A DNA stretch of 64,000 bases, taken from the NCBI GenBank assembly GCA_019425015.1, contig JAHYYJ010000005.1, positions 104,353 through 168,352 on the forward strand. Direction: 5' to 3'. Positions 34,989 to 43,402 of the stretch are shown one piece after another. A program made the translations under genes and the position numbers. Below the pieces are notes generated by a model that did not search any database, was not told the origin of the DNA, and worked only from the letters and a program-made list of their open reading frames with translations. How positions within the stretch are numbered: the stretch's first letter is position 1; every line of letters begins with the position of its first letter. This DNA is from Collinsella sp. Lineage in GTDB: Bacteria; Actinomycetota; Coriobacteriia; Coriobacteriales; Coriobacteriaceae.

Positions 34989-36287
34989 TTGAACATCACC
35001 GCTTCTGACGTCAAGGACGCCAAGCTCACCGCTACGGTCACCATCCCGGCCGCCGACGTCGACGCCGCGATCAAGAAGGCCTACAAGGACACCGCCAAGA
35101 AGTACCGCTTCCCGGGCTTCCGTGCCGGTAAGGCTCCCCGTCCGGTCATCGACTCTGCTCTTGGCGCCGAGGCTACCCTCGCTCAGGCCACCAACGACCT
35201 GATCGCCGCCAACGAGCCCGCCGTCCTCAACGAGCTGGACATCGTCCCCACCAAGAGCGGTGACTACAAGGAGCTCGACCTCGCCAAGGATCACGAGGAC
35301 TACACCTACACCGTCGAGTTCTCCCTGCGTCCCGCCGCTGAGCTCTCCTCCTTCGACGCTGTCGAGATCGAGATGCCCCCTGCGGAGGTCACCGAGTCCG
35401 AGATCAACAACCAGGTCGAGATGCTCCTCAACTACCGTGCCACCTTCGAGGACGTCGAGGGCCGCGCTGTCGAGGCCGAGGACTACGTTACCGTCGACCT
35501 CAAGGCCGTCGAGAACGCCGACAACTTTGCCGCCGAGGGCCGTATGCTCATCGCCGGTAGCGACAGCAACCCCAAGGAGTTCAACGAGGCCCTGATCGGC
35601 GCCAACGCTGACGATGTCAAGTCCGTCACCTGGACCGACGAGGCCGAGGAGGGCGAGGAGGCCGAGACCCACACCGTCGAGGTCACCGTCAAGGGCATCA
35701 AGGTCCGCAACACCCCCGAGCTCACCGACGAGCTCGTCAAGTCCGACTTTGGCTTCGACAGCATCGACGCTATGCGCGACGCCATCAAGATCGAGATCGA
35801 GCAGGACAAGGCTTCCCGCCTCCCGGCCGAGAAGGAGAACCGTTGCGTCTCCGCTCTCGCCGAGCGCCTGCAGCTCGACGAGATGGATGCCGACTACGAG
35901 CAGTCCGTCTTTGAGGAGCTTGGCCAGAACTTCCTGTCCAACCTCGCTGCCCGCGGCATGACGCTGGACACCTGGCTGCCCGCTTCCGGCCTGACCATGG
36001 AGCAGTTCATCGGCGACCTGCACAAGCAGGCCAACGACGTTGCCCGTGAGTCCCTGGCGCTCGACGCCCTCGCCCGTGAGCTCAAGATCGAGGTCACCGA
36101 GGACGACATCAACGCCGAGTTCGAGAAGGCCGGCGTCAAGGACGTCGAGGCTTCCAAGGCTGAGTTCATCGCCGATGGCCGCATGCCTGCCGTCCGCGAG
36201 TCCATCCGTCGCTCCAAGGCCGTCGATCACCTGGTCGAGAACGCCAAGGTGACCGAGGTCGACGAGACCGCCAAGGACGCCGAGTAA
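34989..36287 (+). CDS. tig: Trigger factor chaperone
   Basis: A 432-aa ribosome-associated chaperone for nascent chains. The ribosome-docking signature FPGFRAGKAPRPVI lies near residue 40. A middle peptidyl-prolyl isomerase-like domain with a very acidic insert (EEAEEGEEAE) and a helical C-terminal domain follow. I favour the TTG at 34989, 6 nt after GAGGAGG; a GTG one codon upstream is possible. A hairpin terminator separates it from clpP, the usual neighbour. Confidence 0.93.
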   Translation: MNITASDVKDAKLTATVTIPAADVDAAIKKAYKDTAKKYRFPGFRAGKAPRPVIDSALGAEATLAQATNDLIAANEPAVLNELDIVPTKSGDYKELDLAKDHEDYTYTVEFSLRPAAELSSFDAVEIEMPPAEVTESEINNQVEMLLNYRATFEDVEGRAVEAEDYVTVDLKAVENADNFAAEGRMLIAGSDSNPKEFNEALIGANADDVKSVTWTDEAEEGEEAETHTVEVTVKGIKVRNTPELTDELVKSDFGFDSIDAMRDAIKIEIEQDKASRLPAEKENRCVSALAERLQLDEMDADYEQSVFEELGQNFLSNLAARGMTLDTWLPASGLTMEQFIGDLHKQANDVARESLALDALARELKIEVTEDDINAEFEKAGVKDVEASKAEFIADGRMPAVRESIRRSKAVDHLVENAKVTEVDETAKDAE

Positions 36288-36363
36288 TTCTCGCCACCTT
36301 GCTCGCGAGCGCATGCATGTGCCCGTGATGGGGTAAAGTTATACACCGGTTATCCGGTTGCTT

Positions 36364-36408
36364 CGTACGGTGCCAGCCAATGCATAGCATGCGGGCACCG
36401 TACGTTTA
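36364..36408 (+). terminator. Terminator after tig
   Basis: Perfect 11-bp stem CGTACGGTGCC (36364-36374) with GGCACCGTACG (36394-36404), then TTTATC. Confidence 0.75.
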
Positions 36409-36449
36409 TCTAGAACCACTATTGGTCCGTAAGAGAAATGGAGATGCGT

Positions 36450-37070
36450 ATGATCGCTAAGTTCGATTCCGCCCTCGTGCCATACGTTATCGAGCAGACG
36501 CCGCGCGGCGAGCGCAGCTACGATATCTATTCGCGCCTGCTCAACGACCGCATCATCTTCTTGGGCGAGGAGATCAACTCCGTCAGCGCCAACCTGGTCG
36601 TTGCCCAGCTGCTGCATCTTGAGAGCCAGGATGCCGAGAAGGATATCTCGCTCTACATCAATTCGCCCGGTGGCGAGGTTTACTCTGGCCTGGCGATTCT
36701 TGACACCATGAACTTCATCAAGCCGCAGGTCTCCACCATCTGCGTCGGTATGGCCGCGTCTATGGCTGCCGTGCTGCTTTCGGCCGGCGCCAAGGGCAAG
36801 CGCTTCTGCCTGCCGCACTCCAAGGTCATGATTCACCAGCCCAGCGGCGGTGCTCAAGGTCAGCAGACCGAGATCGAGATCGTTGCCGAGGAGATCAAGA
36901 AGACCCGCCGCGAGCTCAACCAGATCCTGTCCGATGCCTCGGGCCAGCCGATCGAGAAGGTCCAGGCCGACACCGAGCGCGACAACTACCTGACCGCTGC
37001 CGAGGCCCTCGACTACGGCCTGATCGACCGTATCGTCACCTCGCGCGATCTCGCCGCGAAGGACGCCTAG
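36450..37070 (+). CDS. clpP: ATP-dependent Clp protease proteolytic subunit
   Basis: A 206-aa serine protease subunit forming the double-heptamer chamber of ClpXP. The catalytic triad is visible as S104 (GMAASMA), H129 (MIHQPSGG) and D178 (ERDNY). The ATG at 36450 has GGAG 6 nt upstream; an ATG 12 nt earlier lacks a good site. It lies 1 bp before clpX, so the two are one operon. Confidence 0.95.
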   Translation: MIAKFDSALVPYVIEQTPRGERSYDIYSRLLNDRIIFLGEEINSVSANLVVAQLLHLESQDAEKDISLYINSPGGEVYSGLAILDTMNFIKPQVSTICVGMAASMAAVLLSAGAKGKRFCLPHSKVMIHQPSGGAQGQQTEIEIVAEEIKKTRRELNQILSDASGQPIEKVQADTERDNYLTAAEALDYGLIDRIVTSRDLAAKDA

Positions 37071-37071
37071 G

Positions 37072-38478
37072 ATGGCAGGAAACATGCAGGACAACTTTGA
37101 CGAGAATGGCAACCCCATCCGCTGTTCCTTCTGCGGAAAAGAGCAGGGTCAGGTTCGCCGCCTTGTTAAGGGCCCGACCAATATCTTTATCTGTGACGAG
37201 TGCGTCGCCGCCTGCTCCGAAATCCTTGAGGAGTCGCTGGCTTCGGACTTTATGGACGCTGCCTGCAACGGCAAGCTGCCGGGCTTCCTCAACGACCACG
37301 GCCAGGCTGCATCCCAGCCCGCCGCGGACCCCGAGACCGAGGGTTTTGAGCTCGAGGACGATCGCCAGGTCATCACGCACGTGCCGACGCCGCACGAGAT
37401 CTATGACGAGCTTTCGGCCTATGTTATGGGTCAGGAGGACGCCAAGCGCGCCATGTCGGTGGCCGTGTACAACCACTATCGCCGCGTGATTGAGGGCGGC
37501 GCTGCGGTGTCTGCCTTTGATGACGACATGGGCTCGCAGTTCGATGACGATATGGACGAGGTAGAGCTCGCCAAGTCCAACATCCTGCTGCTCGGTCCCA
37601 CCGGTACCGGCAAGACCCTGCTGGCCCAGACGCTCGCGCGCATTCTTGAGGTGCCGTTTGCTATCGCCGATGCCACCGCGCTCACCGAGGCCGGCTATGT
37701 GGGCGAGGACGTGGAGAACATCCTACTCAAGCTCATTAATGCTGCCGATGGCGACATTGAGCGCGCACAGGTTGGCATCATCTACGTTGACGAGATCGAC
37801 AAGATTGCCCGCAAGGCTGAGAACCTCTCCATTACCCGCGATGTTTCGGGCGAGGGTGTTCAGCAGGCGCTGCTTAAGATTCTTGAGGGCACGGTGGCCA
37901 GCGTTCCGCCCACCGGCGGCCGCAAGCATCCCCAGCAGGAGCTGCTGCAGATCGACACGACCAACATCCTGTTTATCTGCGGCGGTGCCTTTGTGGGTCT
38001 GGATAAGATCATCGCCGATCGCGTTGGCAACAAGGGCGTGGGCTTTAACTCCGAGATCGCCGGCCCCACCTCGGTAGACGAGAACGACCTGCTGCGTCAG
38101 GTGCTCCCGCAGGACCTCAACGCCTTTGGCATGATCCCCGAGTTTGTGGGCCGTACGCCCGTCGTCACCCAGACGCAGGCGCTCGACGAGGACGATCTGG
38201 TGTCGATTCTGACCGAGCCCAAGAACGCTGTAGTGCGCCAATACCGTAAGATGTTCCAGCTCGAGGACGTTGAGCTTGAGTTTGAGGACGCGGCCCTGCA
38301 CGAGATTGCCCGCATGGCGCTCGCCCGCAAGACTGGCGCCCGCGGCCTGCGCTCCATCTGCGAGGACGTGCTGCAGCAGACGATGTTCGACCTGCCCAGC
38401 GAGGAAGGCGTTTCCAAGGTCATCGTGACCGAAGCCTCCGTAAAGGGCGAAGAACAGCCCCAACGCATCTACGGCTAG
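37072..38478 (+). CDS. clpX: Clp protease ATPase subunit ClpX
   Basis: A 468-aa AAA+ unfoldase feeding ClpP. The N-terminal zinc domain has C18/C21 and C41/C44. Walker A is GPTGTGKT (175-182), Walker B IIYVDEIDKI, and a sensor segment with GGAFVGLD follows. An acidic linker (Asp-rich, about 150-165) precedes Walker A and makes the protein slightly longer than the common 420-430 aa. A strong terminator follows. Confidence 0.95.
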   Translation: MAGNMQDNFDENGNPIRCSFCGKEQGQVRRLVKGPTNIFICDECVAACSEILEESLASDFMDAACNGKLPGFLNDHGQAASQPAADPETEGFELEDDRQVITHVPTPHEIYDELSAYVMGQEDAKRAMSVAVYNHYRRVIEGGAAVSAFDDDMGSQFDDDMDEVELAKSNILLLGPTGTGKTLLAQTLARILEVPFAIADATALTEAGYVGEDVENILLKLINAADGDIERAQVGIIYVDEIDKIARKAENLSITRDVSGEGVQQALLKILEGTVASVPPTGGRKHPQQELLQIDTTNILFICGGAFVGLDKIIADRVGNKGVGFNSEIAGPTSVDENDLLRQVLPQDLNAFGMIPEFVGRTPVVTQTQALDEDDLVSILTEPKNAVVRQYRKMFQLEDVELEFEDAALHEIARMALARKTGARGLRSICEDVLQQTMFDLPSEEGVSKVIVTEASVKGEEQPQRIYG

Positions 38479-38500
38479 ACCTGCCTAAAACGTGCTTGCT

Positions 38501-38537
38501 AATAGCCTCCGACCACCTGCGGTCGGAGGCTATTTTA
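38501..38537 (+). terminator. Terminator after clpPX
   Basis: Stem AATAGCCTCCGACC (38501-38514) with GGTCGGAGGCTATT (38521-38534), then TTAT. The flanking A and T runs could make it work in both directions. Confidence 0.9.
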
Positions 38538-38629
38538 TATATACGCAATAACCCCAACTACCTGTGTTATTCTGTGTGTTTGTTTAAGCCTCAGCGAAGT
38601 CATATCAGACTGAAGTAATCGATACCTAA

Positions 38630-38745
38630 GGGGAGGAATGTAGGCCCGATTTTCGTAGATTCCGCACGAGCCGAAGACCACTTAATGTGGTCTTCGAGCG
38701 AGCCCAGGACCTGACCGAGCGAAAATCGGGCCTACATTCCTCCCC
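38630..38745. repeat. Compound hairpin repeat, family B, upstream of valS
   Basis: Perfect 26-bp inverted arms (38630-38655 and 38720-38745) enclose 64 bp containing a second perfect hairpin, CGAAGACCAC/GTGGTCTTCG (38672-38681 with 38687-38696). The arm contains AGGAATGTAGGCCCG. It sits 20 bp before the valS start. It has neither the T-box core nor a specifier loop, so it is not a tRNA riboswitch. Confidence 0.8.
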
Positions 38746-38765
38746 GACGGGCAAGGGAGAGATAT

Positions 38766-41462
38766 ATGGAAGAAATGCCCAAGAATTATGATCCGTCGAC
38801 CAACGAGCCGGCGATCCTGCAGAAGTGGCTTGACGGCGGCTACTACAAGCGCCGCGAGGGCGTGGGCGACTGCACCGTCACCATTCCGCCTCCCAACGTG
38901 ACCGGCAAGCTCCATATGGGCCACGCTACCGACGACTCCATCCAGGACGCCATCGTCCGTATGGCCCGCATGCGCGGCAAGTCCACACGCTGGGTGCTGG
39001 GTACCGATCACGCCGGTATCGCCACGCAGACCAAGGTCGACAAGAAGCTCAAGAGCGAGGGCATCAGCCGCCTGGAGATCGGTCGCGACAAGTTTGTCGA
39101 CGCTTGCTGGGATTGGACCCACGAGTACGGCGGCATCATCGTCGAGCAGATCAAGCGCATGGGTTGCTCCGTCGACTTCGACAACGAGCGCTTTACCATG
39201 GATGAGGATTACGCCCAGGCCGTGCGTAAGGTCTTCTGCGATTGGTACCACGACGGCCTGATCTATCGCGGCAAGCGCATCGTCAACTGGTGCCCCAACT
39301 GCACCACCGCTATCTCGGACGACGAGGCCGAGTATAAGGACGAGAAGGGCCACCTGTGGCACCTGCGCTACCCGCTGACCGAGCCGGTCAACGGCCAGGA
39401 CTACATCGTCGTCGCCACCACGCGCCCCGAGACCATGCTCGGCGATACGGGCGTTGCCGTCTCCCCGAAGGACCCCGAGAAGGCCGCCTTTGTGGGTAAG
39501 ACCGTCAAGCTCCCCATCGTCGACCGCGAGATCCCCATCTTTGAGGATTGGCATGTCGACGCCAACTTTGGCTCCGGCTTCGTCAAGGTCACCCCGGCCC
39601 ACGACCCCAACGACTACGCCATGGGTCAGGCCCACGACCTGCCGCAGATCAACATCTTCGACGAGCACGCGGTGGTCGTCGAGGGCTACGGCGAGTTCAC
39701 TGGCATGAACCGCGACGAGTGCCGCGAGGCCATCATCAAGTGGTTCGACGAGCACGGCCTGCTCGACCACGTCGAAGAGCTCGACCACTCCGTCATGCAC
39801 TGCTACCGTTGCGACTCCGCACTGGAGCCGTGGCTGTCCGAGCAGTGGTTCGTGGCCGTCGATAAGCTCAAGGGGCCGGCGCTCGACGCCGTCAACTCCG
39901 GCAAGGTCACCTTCCACCCCGCGCGCTGGACGCAGACCTACACCACCTGGATGGAGAACCTCAAGGACTGGTGCATCAGCCGCCAGCTGTGGTGGGGCCA
40001 CCGCATCCCCGTGTTCTACTGCGAGGACTGCGGCTGGGAGGACGCCCTCACCGAGGATACCGACGTGTGCCCCAAGTGCGGCGGTCATCACGTGCATCAG
40101 GACGAGAACGTGCTGGACACCTGGTTCAGCTCGCAGCTGTGGACCTTCGCCACGCAGGGCTGGCCGCAAAAGCCGGAGCTGCTCGAGGGGCATCACCCCA
40201 CGACGGCGCTGGTCACCGCGCGCGACATCATCGCGCTGTGGGTCGCCCGCATGGTCATGAGCTCGCTGTACTTCCTGGACGAGGTGCCGTTTAAGGACGT
40301 CGTCATCTACCCGACGATCCTTGCCAAGGACGGCAGCCGCATGTCCAAGTCCAAGGGCAACGGCGTTGACCCCATGGACCTCATCGGTATGTACGGTGCT
40401 GACGCCATGCGTTACAACCTGCTCACGCTGTGCACTAACAACCAGGACGTCAAGTTCGACGCGAACATCGATAAGAAGACCAAGAAGCTCATCGACAGCC
40501 CGCGCACCGAGCAGGCCAAGAGCTTTGTGACCAAGATCTGGAACGCCAGCCGCTTCCTGCTTATGAACATGGAGGGCTACACGCCCGGCGAGCCCGTCGT
40601 TGAGACGCCGGCCGACGCCTGGATGTTCAGCCGCCTGGCCAAGGCCGTGAAGATGGTCACCGAGGGTATTGAGAAGTACACCTTTGGCGACATGGCGCGC
40701 GGCGTGCAGCAGTTCTTCTGGAACGAGGTCTGTGACTGGTACGTCGAGGTCACCAAGGCTCGCCTGAAGGGCGAGGGCCGTCTGCAGGCGCAGCGCAACC
40801 TGATCTTTGTGCTTGACACCTCCATTCGCCTGATGCACCCGCTCATGCCGTTTGTCACCGAGGAGATCTGGGACAACATGCCGGCAAGCGTTCTCGACCT
40901 GGATGCCGAGGGCAACGTGGACCGCGCCGAGGCGCTCATGATCGCCAAGTGGCCCGAGCCCGCCGACTACGCTAAGTATGTTGACGAGGACGCCGAGCGC
41001 GCGTTTGAGCTGTGCCGCACCGTCGTGTCTGCCGCCCGCGCCACGCGTTCGCGCTATCGCTTGAGCCCCAAGGCCGAGCTCGACGTGGTCGTGCGCGCCG
41101 GCGCCGAGGACATCGAGAAGCTCGAGAGTCTGCGCTCGACCATCGAGCCGCTGGCCAACACCGCCTCGCTGGTTATGGGTACCGACGTTGAGAAGCCGGC
41201 CGCGAGCATTGCCGTGGTCGATAGCGGCGTCGAGGTCTTTGTGGTGCTCGAGGGCAAGGTTGACCTTTCGGCCGAGAAGGCGCGTCTGGAGAAGGAAATC
41301 GCCGCGGCTCAGAAGGAGCTTGCCGGCTGCGAGAAGACCCTTGCTAACGAGGGCTTTGTTGCCAAGGCCGCGCCTGCCGTGGTCCAGAAGAAGAGGGACC
41401 GTGCAGCTGAGCTCAAGGAGATCCTGGCGGCGCTGACTGCTCAGGTTGCTGACTTCTCGTAG
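38766..41462 (+). CDS. valS: Valyl-tRNA synthetase
   Basis: An 898-aa class-I synthetase. The HIGH motif is HMGH (residues 50-53) within PPPNVTGKLHMGH, the KMSKS loop is RMSKSKG near residue 528, and a CP1 editing domain with TTRPETMLGDT lies between them. A coiled-coil tail rich in Lys/Glu/Ala ends the protein, as in other ValRS. The leader holds the family B hairpin rather than a T-box. It is alone in its transcript. Confidence 0.96.
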   Translation: MEEMPKNYDPSTNEPAILQKWLDGGYYKRREGVGDCTVTIPPPNVTGKLHMGHATDDSIQDAIVRMARMRGKSTRWVLGTDHAGIATQTKVDKKLKSEGISRLEIGRDKFVDACWDWTHEYGGIIVEQIKRMGCSVDFDNERFTMDEDYAQAVRKVFCDWYHDGLIYRGKRIVNWCPNCTTAISDDEAEYKDEKGHLWHLRYPLTEPVNGQDYIVVATTRPETMLGDTGVAVSPKDPEKAAFVGKTVKLPIVDREIPIFEDWHVDANFGSGFVKVTPAHDPNDYAMGQAHDLPQINIFDEHAVVVEGYGEFTGMNRDECREAIIKWFDEHGLLDHVEELDHSVMHCYRCDSALEPWLSEQWFVAVDKLKGPALDAVNSGKVTFHPARWTQTYTTWMENLKDWCISRQLWWGHRIPVFYCEDCGWEDALTEDTDVCPKCGGHHVHQDENVLDTWFSSQLWTFATQGWPQKPELLEGHHPTTALVTARDIIALWVARMVMSSLYFLDEVPFKDVVIYPTILAKDGSRMSKSKGNGVDPMDLIGMYGADAMRYNLLTLCTNNQDVKFDANIDKKTKKLIDSPRTEQAKSFVTKIWNASRFLLMNMEGYTPGEPVVETPADAWMFSRLAKAVKMVTEGIEKYTFGDMARGVQQFFWNEVCDWYVEVTKARLKGEGRLQAQRNLIFVLDTSIRLMHPLMPFVTEEIWDNMPASVLDLDAEGNVDRAEALMIAKWPEPADYAKYVDEDAERAFELCRTVVSAARATRSRYRLSPKAELDVVVRAGAEDIEKLESLRSTIEPLANTASLVMGTDVEKPAASIAVVDSGVEVFVVLEGKVDLSAEKARLEKEIAAAQKELAGCEKTLANEGFVAKAAPAVVQKKRDRAAELKEILAALTAQVADFS

Positions 41463-41550
41463 GCGGTACTGGGGGACGCGGTTTGGGGCTTTGCTCGCTA
41501 CTGCGGACACCTATTCCGCCGTTCTAACGAACGGCGGCTGGCTCGACGCT

Positions 41551-41655
41551 GCAAACGCCTCTGATGGCCAATCTGCCGTTCAACTTCGGGCGCATGGGCA
41601 TAAGCCCTATGCGCCCTTGTTTCACGGCACCTTGGCTCATCAGAGGCGTTTTCGC
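41551..41655. repeat. Compound hairpin repeat, family A copy 4 (divergent)
   Basis: Arms around 41553-41570 and 41634-41653 (AACGCCTCTGATG with CATCAGAGGCGTT) enclose an inner stem TGCCGT/ACGGCA and a GGGCGCAT/ATGCGCCC hairpin. The ATCTGCCGTTCAA and TTTCACGGCACCT flanks match the core of copy 2. Lying just after valS, it may act as terminator. A TATACT -10-like element near 41671 follows for folC. Confidence 0.65.
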
Positions 41656-41693
41656 TGACTATCCTCAACCTATACTGTTTTATTTTTCTATGA

Positions 41694-43052
41694 ATGGCGG
41701 TTCTGAAAATGCCTAAGCGTTCTGGCTTGTATACCGTTCCTTTTGAGTTTGATTTGTTTTCGTTTGATGAAGCTGTTGGGCTGGCTGCTGATACGGGGCG
41801 GATTTCTGGGGATGCTGGTCCGTTGTTAGAGACTGTCATCGATATGCTCGATGAGCTGGGGCGTCCGGATGAGTATTTCGATTGCATTCAGGTTGCCGGT
41901 ACTAATGGCAAGACTTCGACCACGCGTTTTTCGGCTGCCATCCTTCGTGGTGAGGGGTTAAAGACCGCGCTGTATACGTCGCCGCAGCTGGTGCGCTATC
42001 CCGAGCGTATGGAGGTCGATGGCCGCGTCGTGAGCGATGAGGCCTTTGCCCGTGGTGTTTCTGCCGCTGTTGAGGCGGGACGTCGCGTGAATGCCCGTCG
42101 TGTGGCGGCGGGGGAGCGCGCCTATTCCATCACGCCGTTTGACTTGCTGACGGCTGCCGCGCTTGTCGTGTTTGCCGAGGCTGCGGTGGATGTTGCCGTG
42201 CTCGAGGTTGGCATGGGCGGACGCTGGGATGCTACGAGTGCGACCGATCCCGTGGCCGTCGCCATTACGGGTATTGGGCTCGATCACACACGTATTTTGG
42301 GCGATACGCTCGAGGCCATTGCGGGGGAGAAGGCTGCGGTTATTAAGCCTGGGCGTTTGGTCGTTTTGGGCGAGGGTACGCATGAGGCGAGCGTTCAGCG
42401 TGTGATGGATGCCCGTTGCCGTGAGTGCGGTGTTGTGCCGCTTGTGGTGAACCATGCCACAACAAAGGTTCCGGCACACGTGGGTGATACGGTTGAGTTC
42501 AGCTGCACCACGCCGCGCGCGATCTATACGTCGAGTATGGTCAAGCCGGCGTATCAGCCGCAGAATGCCGCATGCGCGATTATGCTCTGCGAGGGCTACC
42601 TGGGCCGTGAACTCGACCGCGATGCGCTCGACGCTTCGCTTATGGGCTGCCCCACGCCGGGTCGCTTTGATGTGCTGGGAACCGATCCGCTCAAGCTGAT
42701 CGACGCCTGCCATAACCCTCAGAGCTGCGAGAACTTTGTGAGCGCGCTGGACGAGATCGATCCGTGCGTGGAGAACCGCCCCACGCTGCTGTGTGCAGCG
42801 CTGGCCGATAAAGACGTGGCGGGTATCGTTGACGTTCTGGTTCCGGCGTTCCCCCACGCGGTCGTGACCCAGACCGATTCCGATCGCGCCCTGCCGGCAG
42901 AGGAGCTCGCTGCCCTGGTGGGTGCCGATAAGCTCGCGGGCGTGTACCCCAGCGTATCCGAGGCCCTCGCTGCCTTCGATGCCGCGGGCGAGCCCTTCGT
43001 AGCCGCCGGCACCATCACCCTAGCCGGCGAAGTAGCCGGCCTGCTTCGCTAA
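41694..43052 (+). CDS. folC: Folylpolyglutamate synthase / dihydrofolate synthase
   Basis: A 452-aa Mur-ligase-fold enzyme adding glutamate to folates and possibly to dihydropteroate. The P-loop is GTNGKTSTT (residues 69-77), followed by LVRYPERMEVDG, VLEVGMGGRWDATSATDP and a DACHNPQS segment (the DxAHNP motif). I place the start at the ATG 41694; an ATG five codons later (41709) is also possible. It follows valS, a common order, but with 230 bp and a hairpin between them. Confidence 0.92.
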   Translation: MAVLKMPKRSGLYTVPFEFDLFSFDEAVGLAADTGRISGDAGPLLETVIDMLDELGRPDEYFDCIQVAGTNGKTSTTRFSAAILRGEGLKTALYTSPQLVRYPERMEVDGRVVSDEAFARGVSAAVEAGRRVNARRVAAGERAYSITPFDLLTAAALVVFAEAAVDVAVLEVGMGGRWDATSATDPVAVAITGIGLDHTRILGDTLEAIAGEKAAVIKPGRLVVLGEGTHEASVQRVMDARCRECGVVPLVVNHATTKVPAHVGDTVEFSCTTPRAIYTSSMVKPAYQPQNAACAIMLCEGYLGRELDRDALDASLMGCPTPGRFDVLGTDPLKLIDACHNPQSCENFVSALDEIDPCVENRPTLLCAALADKDVAGIVDVLVPAFPHAVVTQTDSDRALPAEELAALVGADKLAGVYPSVSEALAAFDAAGEPFVAAGTITLAGEVAGLLR

Positions 43053-43067
43053 CCCATCCCCTCAGCG

Positions 43068-43132
43068 GTTGCGGTGAAATGCGGACTGTTTTACAAGCCA
43101 GGAGCCTCAAACAGTCCGTATATCACCGCAAC
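43068..43132. repeat. Hairpin repeat, family C copy 1
   Basis: Arms GTTGCGGTGAAATGCGGACTG and its near-perfect reverse complement enclose an 18-20 nt loop. A second copy with nearly the same arms is at 46163-46227, where the loop differs. Confidence 0.8.
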
Positions 43133-43141
43133 TCAAAAGCA

Positions 43142-43353
43142 GTCAATTTGGGACGGGGCTTTTTGGCTGCCCTGTGCCCCGAGTTGACTCGCTTGCCACG
43201 AAATGGGCCTATTTACTACGTTTTAGCGAATACCCCCGACCACACCGAGAATTGCAAAATTAAAACCGCAGGTAGACGGCTTGCGGATTTTGCGAAAACG
43301 CGGGTATGGTCGCCCTATGCGGGTTAAACGTAGTAGATAGGCCGTTTTTGTGG
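43142..43353. repeat. Two further nested hairpins (family D region)
   Basis: First comes a hairpin with arms about 43142-43160 and 43175-43188 (GTCAATTTGGG, CCCCGAGTTGAC). Then an imperfect inverted repeat of about 50-bp arms (43196-43249 and 43301-43353; CCAC...GGCCTAT.TACTACGTTT) encloses an inner AAACCGCA/TGCGGATTT stem. With the family C hairpin, the whole 43053-43402 gap is hairpin repeat DNA and holds no gene; short frames across it are fortuitous. Confidence 0.6.
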
Positions 43354-43402
43354 CGCGGTATTGGTGGGATGCAGCAAAGGGACAGCCCCTTTGCCGCATT
43401 GC

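Noticed and set aside
38479..38765. T-box riboswitch upstream of valS
   Set aside because: No T-box core (AGGGTGG-type) or specifier stem is present. The structure is a perfect inverted repeat with a nested hairpin. The thrS leader is too short for a T-box as well.
43079..43327. An 82-codon frame in the folC-M24 gap
   Set aside because: It runs through two hairpin repeats and its start lies inside a repeat arm. There is no ribosome site.
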